Source: an uncultured Opitutia bacterium
GTDB taxonomy: Bacteria > Verrucomicrobiota > Verrucomicrobiia > Opitutales > UBA953
NCBI GenBank assembly: GCA_945957395.1
Contig: CAMFKE010000001.1
Coordinates: 1 to 64,000 of the forward strand
Reading direction: 5' to 3'
Length of the DNA stretch: 64,000 nucleotides
This document shows, in pieces, positions 18,027 through 26,653 of the stretch (position 1 is the stretch's first letter; every line of letters starts with the position of its first letter). The notes below the pieces were generated by a model. The model had not been told where the DNA came from. It was given only the letters and a program-made list of their open reading frames with translations, and ran no database searches. Made by a program: the position numbers and the translations under genes.

Positions 18027-18572
18027 TCAGGCGAAGAGGGGCGTCCAGCGCTCGGGGCGGTGGAAGTCGGGGGTGCCTCCGCCCAGGTCGGCGTAGGTCA
18101 TGTAGCGCTGCGGGGCGTTGCCCAGGCAGAAGGTGACATTGCCGCAGGTCTTGGCGGGGTCGAAAGCGAGGTCGGCGGGGAGCGAGGCCACCGGGATGCG
18201 GATGCGCGCGGTCCACTCCGGGCCGCCTTCGGCGCAGCCGGAGGTGGTCACGCCGGCGAGCGGGATGGGCTGGTCGGGCAGGTTCACGCGGGGCGCCGAG
18301 AAGGCGCAGGTCCACCAGCCGCCGCGCGGCGAGAGGTTCACCTCGATGTACACGCCGTTGTCGGGGTTGCGCAAAAACAGCTCGGCGCAGTCGCCCTGCC
18401 ACAGGCCCGCCGTGAAACAGCCGGCGTCGTCGGCCACGCACAGGGGCGTCTTCGACACGCGCGCTTCCAGCACGATGGCGTCGTTTTCCAGACGCAGTTC
18501 AAACGAGGGGTTTTCGGCGACGGGGGCCCGGAACCAATCTTTGTCGAGGGTGGCGGTGATGACTTGGGGCAT
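18027..18572 (-). CDS. Carbohydrate-binding family 9-like (DOMON-type) protein
   Basis: A 181-residue protein resembling the CBM9-like beta-sandwich. Suggestive segments are CAELFLRNPDNGVYIEVNLSP, GGPEWTARIRIPVASL and the ending GGGTPDFHRPERWTPLF. No signal peptide is visible, although members are often extracytoplasmic. Function unknown. The start at 18572 is followed by conserved-looking sequence. It belongs to the minus-strand run downstream of the DUF71 pair. Confidence 0.7.
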   Translation of the reverse strand: MPQVITATLDKDWFRAPVAENPSFELRLENDAIVLEARVSKTPLCVADDAGCFTAGLWQGDCAELFLRNPDNGVYIEVNLSPRGGWWTCAFSAPRVNLPDQPIPLAGVTTSGCAEGGPEWTARIRIPVASLPADLAFDPAKTCGNVTFCLGNAPQRYMTYADLGGGTPDFHRPERWTPLFA

Positions 18573-18661
18573 GCGCCGCCTATGGGAAAAACCTGCGCGC
18601 GTTCGCCAAGCCCGAAGCGCACGAAGAATTTGCGAAGCGCGCGCGGGGCCGTCGCCGTTTT

Positions 18662-19339
18662 TCAGCAGAGCCAGTCGGCGAAAAGGTAGTGTTCGTGGCG
18701 CACGGGGCGCATGGGCGGCAGCTCCACCGGGCGCGAGAAGAGCGGGCAGTCGACCACGAAGGTGTGGAATTCGCCGTTCTCGCCGCAGGGGCACACGCCG
18801 AGCGCCTGCAGCTCCTCGGCGAGCGCGAGCGTGAGCTTTTGTCCGATGAATCGTTTCCCCAGGTCGGCGCGGCAGGAGGTGATCACGGTGACGATGCCGG
18901 CGGCGAGCATCTCGCGCACGAGCCCCATGCGGTCGCCGTGCCACAGCGGCAGCCGCGCGGTGAGCCCGGCGGCGGCGCACACCTTCTCCTCCCAGTCGCG
19001 GTGCGCCTGCAGGTCGATGTCGCCGAACACCGCCTCGGTGGCGCCGGAGTCGGCCTTCAGGCGCACGAGCGCGTCCACGAAGAGTTTTTCGTAGTCGGCC
19101 CAGGAGGCGGGCACGGTGAGCAGCGGCACGCGGAGCACCTCGGCCTGCCGGCGCAGCAGCTCCTGCGGCAGCCCGTGCGAACGGGAGATTTTGCCGTTCT
19201 CGTTCATCATGTTGAGCAGGCGCAGCGGGCGCAGGCCGTCGCGCGCCGCGAGCATGACGGCGTAGCAGCTGTCCTTGCCTCCGCTCCAGGAGGCGATGAA
19301 GCCGGGCGCATGGGCGTCGGAGGGGGAGGAATCAGGCAT
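18662..19339 (-). CDS. DUF71/Dph6-related ATP pyrophosphatase, copy 2
   Basis: A 225-residue PP-loop ATPase with the signature SWSGGKDSCYA near the N-terminus, a GDIDLQAHRDW segment and the family ending NGEFHTFVVDCPLF. DUF71/COG2102 includes the diphthamide ligase Dph6, but bacteria lack diphthamide. Comparative genomics linked a bacterial subgroup to B12 salvage, possibly an ATP-dependent amidation. It overlaps the upstream paralogue (19332-20066) by 8 nt, so the pair is translationally coupled. The neighbouring riboswitch-controlled BtuB-like receptor supports the corrinoid link. The exact reaction is unknown. Confidence 0.85.
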   Translation of the reverse strand: MPDSSPSDAHAPGFIASWSGGKDSCYAVMLAARDGLRPLRLLNMMNENGKISRSHGLPQELLRRQAEVLRVPLLTVPASWADYEKLFVDALVRLKADSGATEAVFGDIDLQAHRDWEEKVCAAAGLTARLPLWHGDRMGLVREMLAAGIVTVITSCRADLGKRFIGQKLTLALAEELQALGVCPCGENGEFHTFVVDCPLFSRPVELPPMRPVRHEHYLFADWLC

Positions 19340-20066
19340 GGGCGGGCAGGATGTCGGCGTACCAGAAGCCGCGGGTCTTGGGTTCGTCGGGGCGGGCGCC
19401 GGCGTCGTCATGGTTTTCCAGCGGGCGGTAGACGATTTCGCCGAGCGTGTGCGGGACGGGGTGGCGGAACACCGGCCCGGCGTGGCAGAAGGTGTGGAAT
19501 TCGCCGTGTTCGCCGCACGGGTCCACCCCGGCGGGCAGCGAGGCGAGGAAGTCGCGGTCGTATTCGCGTCCGACATGCCCGCGGCCGAGCCGGGCGTCGT
19601 TCACGCAGCAGGTGACGGTGCGGAAGCCCTCGTCGATGAAGGCGTGGGCGAGCTCGCGCGTATCGCGCCGCCAGATCGGGAAACGGGCGCTCATGCCGAC
19701 GGCGGCGAGTTTCTCCTCCCGATACCGGCGCAGGTCTTCCAGGAAGATGTCGCCGAAGAGGCAGTCGCGTACGCCTTCGGCGCGCACGCGGGCCATGGCG
19801 GCGCCCATTTGCGCCTCGTAATGCTCGTAGGTCGGTTCGGTCACGCGCACCTTGATGACGGGCAGCCCGAGGGCCTCGGCCTGGGCGTCGAGCATGGCCT
19901 CGCGCACGCCGTGCAGGGAGACGCGGCCGAGGTCGCCGTTCAGGGTTGTAAGCAGATATCGGATATCAAATCGGCCTTCGGTGCGCGCCACATGCAGGGC
20001 GTAGGCGGAGTCCTTGCCGCCGCTCCAGCAGAATATCGCGGGCGGCTTCGGGGCGGGAATCGTCAT
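19332..20066 (-). CDS. DUF71/Dph6-related ATP pyrophosphatase, copy 1
   Basis: A 244-residue paralogue of the next gene. It carries the PP-loop CWSGGKDSAYA, a GDIFLEDLRRYRE segment and CGEHGEFHTFCHAGPVF. The ATG at 20066 is preceded by TTTGGAG at short spacing and is preferred over the TTG three codons upstream. The second copy has diverged considerably, so the two may act on different substrates or as a heteromeric pair. Predicted role in corrinoid or B12 salvage is from family context, not shown by the sequence itself. Confidence 0.85.
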   Translation of the reverse strand: MTIPAPKPPAIFCWSGGKDSAYALHVARTEGRFDIRYLLTTLNGDLGRVSLHGVREAMLDAQAEALGLPVIKVRVTEPTYEHYEAQMGAAMARVRAEGVRDCLFGDIFLEDLRRYREEKLAAVGMSARFPIWRRDTRELAHAFIDEGFRTVTCCVNDARLGRGHVGREYDRDFLASLPAGVDPCGEHGEFHTFCHAGPVFRHPVPHTLGEIVYRPLENHDDAGARPDEPKTRGFWYADILPAHA

Positions 20067-20082
20067 GTTCTCCAAAGGGGGC

Positions 20083-20448
20083 TCAGTACGGGCAGTGGCG
20101 GCAGCCGTTGCCGCAGCAGGTGCCGCGTTTCAGATGATACCAGGCGGTGAAGACCACATAGCCGCCCTCCCGGTAGAAATCGGGTCCCTCGACGGGCGCT
20201 CCGGCGGTGGCGTGTCGGGTGAACAGCGGGTTGTTCACGCGCTGCGCTTTGGGGATGGACTCGATGCGCCGTACGATGAGCGGGTTGATCACCTTGCCCA
20301 GGCAGCTCGGGCAAAGGCATTCGAGGCCGGGCTCGGGCGGCAGGATGGGCGGGTAGGCGTCGCACCAGCAGCGGCCGCATTCGATGTCCGGTCCGCACCC
20401 GAAGCGGGTTCCGCACAGCGGGCAGGTCTTCTCTCGCATCGCGCGCAT
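20083..20448 (-). CDS. Cysteine-rich CWC domain protein fused to DUF5522
   Basis: About 121 residues. The N-terminus is a cysteine-rich CWC-type zinc-ribbon-like region (CPLCGTRFGC, CGRCWCDAYP, CLCPSCLGKVI). The C-terminus matches DUF5522: FYREGGYVVFTAWYHLKRGT then CCGNGCRHCPY. It probably binds metal. The role is unknown. It begins 6 nt after the DUF6580 gene and ends 16 nt before the DUF71 gene, so it is in the same operon. The start could also be the ATG at 20439. Confidence 0.8.
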   Translation of the reverse strand: MRAMREKTCPLCGTRFGCGPDIECGRCWCDAYPPILPPEPGLECLCPSCLGKVINPLIVRRIESIPKAQRVNNPLFTRHATAGAPVEGPDFYREGGYVVFTAWYHLKRGTCCGNGCRHCPY

Positions 20449-20453
20449 CGGCT

Positions 20454-21092
20454 TCAGGGACGCTGCGCCGTGCCGGCGGCGGGGTGTCTCGCAGCGGACG
20501 CGGTATGGCGCAGGGCGAACCGGTGGAGGGCGAAGGCGGCGGCGCCGAAGCCCAGGGTGCCCGCGAGGAAGCGCAGTTGGAACGGGATGGCGTTGATCAG
20601 GCAGCGGGCGTAACCGGGGAGGTCCGCAGGGTAGGGGCGACCGGTGCCGGGTTCGAGGCCGCCGGTCAGCCACACGCCGGTGTTCGACAGCACCCAGTGC
20701 GTGAGCGTCGCGGCCACGGCGACCGCGCCGGCCTTTCTCCATCCGAAACGGCGACTGTTTAACGCCCGGCCCATGAGCGTCATCAGCGCGAGGGATGCGT
20801 AGACCCATTGCCAGCCGCGGTAGACGGGGAAGCCGTGGTCGCCGTGGTAGACGAGCGCGAGGATGGCGAGATCGCCCAGCAGCAGTCCGGCCAGCGTGGT
20901 CAGCAGCGAGGCGCCGGCTCGCGGCAGCGTCGCTCCGGCGAAGAGTGCGGCGGCGCCCACGGGCGAGAACCCGCCCAGGCCCGGAAGCGCCTGCGGCAGA
21001 AGGATGCGCAGGGTGTGCAGCAGGGCGGCCAGCGCGAGCCCCGCCGCCGGCCCCTCGGTGTTCTCCCGCATGGTTTCGGCGGTGTTTCTCAT
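20454..21092 (-). CDS. DUF6580-family integral membrane protein
   Basis: About 212 residues with five or six hydrophobic segments (AAGLALAALLHTLRILLPQA, AGASLLTTLAGLLLGDLAIL, WVYASLALMTLMG, and later segments). NFSPVGA-like GGFSPVGAAALFAGA and a WVLSNTGVW segment recall the DUF6580 family and, loosely, S-components of ECF vitamin transporters. A vitamin or corrinoid uptake role is plausible given the adjacent B12 receptor, but is not demonstrated. The start is uncertain: ATG at 21092, 21071 or 21146. First gene of the divergent minus-strand operon. Confidence 0.72.
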   Translation of the reverse strand: MRNTAETMRENTEGPAAGLALAALLHTLRILLPQALPGLGGFSPVGAAALFAGATLPRAGASLLTTLAGLLLGDLAILALVYHGDHGFPVYRGWQWVYASLALMTLMGRALNSRRFGWRKAGAVAVAATLTHWVLSNTGVWLTGGLEPGTGRPYPADLPGYARCLINAIPFQLRFLAGTLGFGAAAFALHRFALRHTASAARHPAAGTAQRP

Positions 21093-21200
21093 GCGCCCAT
21101 CGCGTGACCTCCGTCGCCGGGGGCGTCGAGGAAAAACACCAAACATATCAAAATATTCGGATTTGAAGGTTGACCGTTTTTAAGGGCCGGGCCCTAACGC

Positions 21201-21533
21201 GCACCTGTTCTTTTCAAGCCCGTCCCCCGTTACTTGACGATGCGAGGAACGCCGTGTGAACCGGCGACAGTCGCGCTGCGGTATCGGACGAAGGAAACGC
21301 GGAATGCGGAGCGCGGAAGATTTGGATACGGGGCGTCATGTTGCGCCTCATTCCGAGTGCCGAGTTTCGAGTTCCCCAGTTTTGCGTTTCCGCCGGTTCC
21401 ACCCGGGCGCGCCGTCTTATACGGGCCGGCGCGCCGGATTGCCAATGGGCCGCAAGGCTTGTGAAGGCGGGGGAATCGGAGCGCATGGTTCCCGTGCGCG
21501 CAGTCCGGAGTCCGAACATTCCGTCGGCAGGTG
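21201..21533 (+). promoter_or_regulatory. Cobalamin (B12) riboswitch
   Basis: The conserved core is at 21246-21294: GGAA, then GCCGTGTGAACCGGC, then ACAGTCGCGCTGCGGTA, closely paralleling the E. coli btuB element. A P6-like CCAATGG...GGGGAA pair lies at about 21452-21475, and a B12-box-like AGTCCGAACATTCCGTCGG at about 21509-21527. CACCTG at 21202-21207 pairs with CAGGTG at 21528-21533 to close P1. The element is unusually long because of an extra arm at about 21296-21440. It should repress the downstream receptor when adenosylcobalamin is plentiful. Confidence 0.85.
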
Positions 21534-21559
21534 ATTTCCTACCAAGTCCTCCCGGGTGT

Positions 21560-21577
21560 CGCGCCAAGCATGGCGCG
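21560..21577 (+). promoter_or_regulatory. Hairpin between the riboswitch and the BtuB-like start
   Basis: CGCGCCA (21560-21566) and TGGCGCG (21571-21577) form a perfect 7-bp stem with a 4-nt loop, 20 nt before the ATG. No T run follows, so it may be the riboswitch expression platform acting on translation rather than a terminator. Inferred from position. Confidence 0.45.
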
Positions 21578-21596
21578 CGCCCCGTTCATCGCGAAA

Positions 21597-23609
21597 ATGA
21601 ATCCGTCCTCAAGAAACTCCGCCGCGCGCTTCCTGCGTGCGGCCGCTCTGCTGCCCGCCCTGTGCGCGTGCTCGCTGTCCGCCGCCGAAAATGTTCCGGC
21701 GGCCGGACCCGACAAATCCGCGCCCGCGCCCGGGGCCGCCGTTGATAAAACCCCGACTCCCGCCCCCGTCGCGGCGAAGGAGCCCGATTCCTCGGAAAAG
21801 ATCGGCAAACTCGTCGTGGTCGCCTCGCGTCGCAGCGAGAGCCTTTCCGAAGTGTCCCCGTCCGTGTCCGTCGTGACCAGGGACGAAATCGAGACGCGCC
21901 AGCTCGCCTCGCTGTCCGATGCGCTGACCTATTCGCCCGGCGTGATTGTGGCGACCTCGGGCGCCCCCGGCGGCAACCAGTCCGTCTTCACCCGCGGCAC
22001 GAACTCGAACATGACGGCCGTGCTGCTCGACGGTCGCCGCGTGAGCCCGGGCTTCTCCAACAACGCCGAGATCGAGCGCTTCTCGCTGAGCGGGCTGGAG
22101 TCGGTCGAATTCCTGCGCGGCGCCTCGTCCACCCTCTATGGCGCGAACGCGCTGGGCGGCGTGATCGACATGCGCACGGGCGACACCCTCGCGCTGCGCC
22201 GCAACGAAGGTTCGCTGAGCGCCGAGTTCGGCAGCTTCGGCCACAGCGCCGTCACCGCGCAGGCGGCCGGCAACACCGACACGCTTGAGGGCGCGTTGGT
22301 GAAGGGGCTGGGCGCCTCGGTTTCGTACACGCAGAGCGAGACCGACAACAAGCGCGTGAACAGCGATTTCAGCCGCAACAACCTGCTGCAGAAAACCGAG
22401 TATCGCATCTCCGACTCCCTTTCCGCCGAGCTTCTCAACCAGTATTACGAGACCAAGTCGGGCGCGCCCGGAACGGTGGGCCCCTTCGCCTCGACGACCC
22501 AGCGGGTCGACCGCAACGGTTGGATGACCTCGCCCGGGCTGAAGTTCGACAACCGCGACGGCGCGCGCGCCTCGCTCTTCTACGCGCGCTCCTTCTCGCG
22601 TCTCGATTCCTACGGCTCCGCCTTCGGCGCCCCCACGCGCAGCGAGATCGACATGCAGGAGGTCACCGCCCGCGCGGAGTTCGACCTTTCCCGCAACGCT
22701 ATCGCCACGGTCGGCTATTCGTACGAGGACACCGATTTCGATCGGGAGAACCGCACCACCGGCGCGGAGCTTCCCGGCAGCCCCAAGTGGGAGTCGCACT
22801 CGCCCTGGGGTCGCGTCGAGCTCTTCTCCAAGGACCGCGCTGCGCGCCTGGGCGCCGGCGCCCGCTACCAGCACTTCGACGCGTTCGACGACGCGGTGAC
22901 CGGCGAGACCTTCGGCTCCTACAAGTTCCGGGAGACCGGCACGCTGCTGTCCGCCAAGGTCGCCACCGCCTACGCCGCGCCGTCCGCCGCCTACTACCAG
23001 AACGCGCCGCTCACCGAGCTCAAGCCCGAGGAGACCCTCTCGTGGGAGGCCGGCGTGCGCCAGGAGCTCTTCCAAAAGAGCGCGCCCACCGAAATCGGCG
23101 CCGTGTACTTCGAGAACCGCATGGACAACATCATCGCCTCGCGTGACACTGGCGGCTTCGTCTACCGGGCGTTCAACGCGCTCGAGGCGCGGGCCCGCGG
23201 CGTCGAACTGTTCGCCGAGGTTCGCCCGGCCAAGCAGGTGAAACTCTTCGCCAACGCCACGATTCAGGATGCGCGTTACACCGAGGATCAGCCCGCCTAC
23301 TTCATCGCCGCGGGCGACAAGCTTCTGCGTCGCCCCGACTACATGACCACCTTCGGGCTCGAACTGTATCCGGTGGAGGATGTCACGCTGGGCGTCTCCG
23401 GCACCGGCGTCATGGGCCGTGAGGACTTCGGGCATGTCGACCAGGGCGACTACTTCGTGGCGCGCGCCTACGGCTCCTGGCGCTTTGTCGAGAACGCCGA
23501 GTTGTTCGGGCGCGTGGAAAACGTCTTCGACGAACGCTACGACCCCGCCGGCATCGGCTATCCCGCGCTTCCCCTCGCCGTGTACGCGGGCATTCGCGCC
23601 CGCTTCTGA
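21597..23609 (+). CDS. TonB-dependent receptor, BtuB-like (corrinoid uptake)
   Basis: The protein has 670 residues. The ATG at 21597 gives a signal peptide (RNSAARFLRAAALLPALCAC, then SLSAAEN) followed by a Pro/Ala-rich spacer. The plug domain starts at the TonB-box-like KLVVVASRRSESLSEV and continues with SLSDALTYSPGV, LLDGRRV and VEFLRGASSTLYGANALGGVI. A 22-strand-type barrel follows and ends in aromatic F (YAGIRARF). The preceding cobalamin riboswitch makes corrinoid uptake the best assignment. No btuCDF or tonB is in the window. A strong terminator follows. Confidence 0.88.
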   Translation: MNPSSRNSAARFLRAAALLPALCACSLSAAENVPAAGPDKSAPAPGAAVDKTPTPAPVAAKEPDSSEKIGKLVVVASRRSESLSEVSPSVSVVTRDEIETRQLASLSDALTYSPGVIVATSGAPGGNQSVFTRGTNSNMTAVLLDGRRVSPGFSNNAEIERFSLSGLESVEFLRGASSTLYGANALGGVIDMRTGDTLALRRNEGSLSAEFGSFGHSAVTAQAAGNTDTLEGALVKGLGASVSYTQSETDNKRVNSDFSRNNLLQKTEYRISDSLSAELLNQYYETKSGAPGTVGPFASTTQRVDRNGWMTSPGLKFDNRDGARASLFYARSFSRLDSYGSAFGAPTRSEIDMQEVTARAEFDLSRNAIATVGYSYEDTDFDRENRTTGAELPGSPKWESHSPWGRVELFSKDRAARLGAGARYQHFDAFDDAVTGETFGSYKFRETGTLLSAKVATAYAAPSAAYYQNAPLTELKPEETLSWEAGVRQELFQKSAPTEIGAVYFENRMDNIIASRDTGGFVYRAFNALEARARGVELFAEVRPAKQVKLFANATIQDARYTEDQPAYFIAAGDKLLRRPDYMTTFGLELYPVEDVTLGVSGTGVMGREDFGHVDQGDYFVARAYGSWRFVENAELFGRVENVFDERYDPAGIGYPALPLAVYAGIRARF

Positions 23610-23633
23610 CGGCGCATCACGGGCCGTTTTCAC

Positions 23634-23681
23634 GGACCTTCGTTCGGCCGCTTCGGCGCCCGCACGAGGGTCCTTTTTTTT
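23634..23681 (+). terminator. Terminator after the BtuB-like receptor
   Basis: GGACCTTCG (23634-23642) pairs with CGAGGGTCC (one G-U) ending at 23673, followed by eight T residues. Confidence 0.85.
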
Positions 23682-23869
23682 GTTTTCGGGCGCTCCATTC
23701 CGGCGTGCCGGACCCGTTCGACGGTCCGGGGAGGAGGGCCCGGGGGACCTCGGTTCTTCGCCGCCGCGCATTCTCTGTTTTTTTATCCGCGTTCGTCAAA
23801 ACGGGCTGGCGGCGCAGAGGGCGTCTCCCAAAGTCCGCAGCGCACCAGTCGGGATAAGAACATCCCCCC

Positions 23870-26653
23870 ATGAGCGAGATTTCCCAACAGCAAGAACCCG
23901 CCGCCGACGAAGCCACCCTGTTCGGGTCGCTTCCCTGGCCCTGCGCGGCCATCGACGCCGAGGGCGTCCTCCTGGCTTCCAACCCGGCTTTTCTTTCCCA
24001 GTTCCCCTCCGCCCGTGACGGCGTGAGCACGCTCGACGACCTGTTCGAGCCCGGGGCCGACGGGCGCAGCGCGTCGAGCGTGATGCTCAACGAGCCCGAA
24101 TCGCTCTGGCAGGGCATGCGCAACGCCAGGCCCGGCGCCGCCGAGAAGCGCTTCCGCGTGATCGTGAACCGGGATCCGATGAACCCGACGGTGCGCTGGC
24201 TGTTCCTGCCGGACAACCCGCTCTCGCACGGCCACTCGCTGCTCACTCCGCGCTCCGAGATCGAGCTCACGCGCATGGTGTTGGATCACACCCCGGATTT
24301 CCTTTTCCTGCGCGACCCTTCGGGCACGCTCCTGTTCGCCAGCCGTTCGCTGACGCGCTTCCTCAAGACGCCCGGCGAGGGCTATGAGATCGGACGCCCC
24401 ATCACCAACTTCCTCGGGCGCGACTGCGCTGCCGAGTTCGATAAGCTCGACCAGGAGACGATCACGCAGGCGCGCACCGTGCACCGGGCGCGTCTGAATT
24501 TCGAGACCGTGCGCGGCGACCGTCTGCTGCTGGACCTCACGCAGGAGCCCGTGCGCAACGCCGCCGGCAACCTTGTCGGCCTGCTCTCCTTCGGGCGCGA
24601 CATCACCGCGCGCGTGGATCGTGAGAACAAGCTGCACCTGGCGCTGGAGGAGGCCCGCAACGCGGGCGAGACGAAGAACTTCTTCGTCGCCAATGTCTCG
24701 CACGAGATTCGCACCCCCATCAACGGCATCCTCGGCATGGCCGAGCTCTGCCTGGATACGCCGCTGAACCCGGAGCAGCGCAAATACCTTCAGGCCGTCC
24801 TCGATTGCGGCCGCACGCTGCTCACGCTGGTGAACGACATTCTCGACTTCTCCAAGGTCGAGGCCGGCCGCGTGACTTTCGAGAACATCGACTTCGATTT
24901 CGCGCGCCTGCTGTGCGACGCCTCCGCACAGTTCGCCCCGCGCGCCTACGACCGCCAGGTCGAGATGGTCGTGGACGCCGACCCGGCGCTGCCGCGCCGT
25001 CTGAAAGGCGACCCCGTGCGCGTGCGCCAGGTGTTGCACAACCTCATCAGCAACGCCGTCAAGTTCACCGAGAACGGGCATGTCGTGGTGTCCGCACGCC
25101 TGCGCGAGACCGACGAGCGGCGCGCCCGCATCGCCGTGGACATCGCGGACACCGGCATCGGCATCCCCGCCGACAAGCAGGGCACGATCTTCGAGGCCTT
25201 CACCCAGGCCGACGCGTCCACCACGCGCCGCTTCGGCGGCACCGGACTGGGGTTGGCCATCTGCAAGCGACTCACCGAGATGATGGGCGGCACGCTCACC
25301 GTGAGCAGCCGGCCCGGCGTGGGCAGCGTGTTCACGGCCGAATTCCAGTTGGAAATCTCCTCGCGCGACGAGATCGCCCACGGCGTGCCCCTGCGCGGGC
25401 GGCGCGTGGCGCTCGTCAGCGACGACCCCGTGCAGCGCGAGGCGCTCGCCAGGCTTTTCCGCGGGCTCGGGGCGCAGGTCGAGGAATCCGCCGCCGCCGT
25501 GGAGGCCTTCCGCTTCTTCGATGCCGGAGGCGCCGAGCGCGCGCCGGTGAGCCTGCTGGTGGCCGACTATCCTGCGGCCGCTCCGGAGACGCACGACATG
25601 ATCAACCTGCTCGTGGGTCGCGCCGCCTCCTCCGCCATCCCCCTGCTCACGCTTGCCGGACTCAAGGCGGAGCCGGAGGTGCTCTCCCGCCTGCGCAGCC
25701 TCCCTCACCGTCACCTCTCCAAGCCCGCCGGCTTCCACGAGCTGCGCGCCGCCGCGCTCGCCCTGCTGTCGATAGAGGACGACGAGGCGGCTGAGAACCT
25801 TCCTCAGGGCTCGGCGCCGACGCGGCGTCTGCGCGTGCTGCTGGCCGAGGACAATCCCGTCAACCAGGAGCTCGCCCTGCGCCGTCTCGAGAAGATCGGG
25901 CACCAGGTGGACCTCGCCGAGGACGGCGGGCGCGCCTGGAAGCTGCTCACCGCCAAGCGCTACGACATCGCGCTGCTGGACGTGCAGATGCCGGTCCTTG
26001 ACGGCATCCGCCTCGCCAAGCGTATCCGGGAAATGGAGGCGGGAGGTCGTTCGCGCCTGCCCCTTGTCGCGCTCACCGCGCTGGCCATGGATTCCGACCG
26101 GCTCGAATGCCTCGACGCCGGGTTCGACACCATGCTCACCAAGCCCTTCCTCACCGACGATCTGCGCAAGGTCATCGACGGGCTCGTGCCCTTCTCGCCC
26201 GAGGCGGACGCCGGCGCGTCGGCCGCCCCGGCCAAGCCGTCGTTCTCCGGCACCGCCGTCTCGCCCAATGTCACGCGTCCGCCCGTGGCGCGGCGCCGGG
26301 AGGTTTTCGATTTTGAAGCCGTGCTGCGCCCGCTCGATCCCACCGAGGCGGAGGACATGCTGATGGCCGGAGAGGTTTTCCTGACCTACTGGGAGAAGGA
26401 GACCGCCGCGCTTCAGGACGCGTGGGAGAAATCCGACATGCGCCTGCTCGCCCTCATCGCCCACCGCATCAAAGGCGGCGCCGGGGCCCTTCGCGGTCGC
26501 GCCGCCAGCGAGCTTTGCGAACGGCTTGAGCAGGCGGCCAAGAGCGGCAAGGCGGCCGACGCCGGCGCCCAGTTGCGCAAGCTCGTCGACGAGCTTCAAT
26601 CCATGGCCGACGGCATCCGGTCCGCCCTCGACGCCCGCAGCCGCCAGACATGA
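23870..26653 (+). CDS. Hybrid sensor histidine kinase with two receivers and HPt
   Basis: The protein has 927 residues and no membrane segments. Order: two PAS-like regions (about 20-75 and 130-255), HisKA with VSHEIRTPING (H278), HATPase (VRQVLHNLISNAVKF, DTGIGI, GGTGLGLAICKRL), a first receiver-like domain (about 500-640) that departs from consensus after its Asp, a canonical receiver with LLDVQMPVLDG (D704), and a C-terminal HPt with AHRIKGGAG (H865). It runs a cytoplasmic phosphorelay of unknown signal; no dedicated output regulator is adjacent. Its stop overlaps clpS by 4 nt (ATGA), coupling their translation. Confidence 0.93.
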   Translation: MSEISQQQEPAADEATLFGSLPWPCAAIDAEGVLLASNPAFLSQFPSARDGVSTLDDLFEPGADGRSASSVMLNEPESLWQGMRNARPGAAEKRFRVIVNRDPMNPTVRWLFLPDNPLSHGHSLLTPRSEIELTRMVLDHTPDFLFLRDPSGTLLFASRSLTRFLKTPGEGYEIGRPITNFLGRDCAAEFDKLDQETITQARTVHRARLNFETVRGDRLLLDLTQEPVRNAAGNLVGLLSFGRDITARVDRENKLHLALEEARNAGETKNFFVANVSHEIRTPINGILGMAELCLDTPLNPEQRKYLQAVLDCGRTLLTLVNDILDFSKVEAGRVTFENIDFDFARLLCDASAQFAPRAYDRQVEMVVDADPALPRRLKGDPVRVRQVLHNLISNAVKFTENGHVVVSARLRETDERRARIAVDIADTGIGIPADKQGTIFEAFTQADASTTRRFGGTGLGLAICKRLTEMMGGTLTVSSRPGVGSVFTAEFQLEISSRDEIAHGVPLRGRRVALVSDDPVQREALARLFRGLGAQVEESAAAVEAFRFFDAGGAERAPVSLLVADYPAAAPETHDMINLLVGRAASSAIPLLTLAGLKAEPEVLSRLRSLPHRHLSKPAGFHELRAAALALLSIEDDEAAENLPQGSAPTRRLRVLLAEDNPVNQELALRRLEKIGHQVDLAEDGGRAWKLLTAKRYDIALLDVQMPVLDGIRLAKRIREMEAGGRSRLPLVALTALAMDSDRLECLDAGFDTMLTKPFLTDDLRKVIDGLVPFSPEADAGASAAPAKPSFSGTAVSPNVTRPPVARRREVFDFEAVLRPLDPTEAEDMLMAGEVFLTYWEKETAALQDAWEKSDMRLLALIAHRIKGGAGALRGRAASELCERLEQAAKSGKAADAGAQLRKLVDELQSMADGIRSALDARSRQT

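Noticed and set aside
21147-21200. A second riboswitch for the divergent minus-strand operon
   Set aside because: Only about 55-110 bases separate the DUF6580 start from the plus-strand element, and no B12-core sequence appears on the minus strand.
21609-23771. A 720-residue minus-strand frame opposite the BtuB-like receptor
   Set aside because: It has no domain and the receptor on the plus strand has signal peptide, plug and barrel features.
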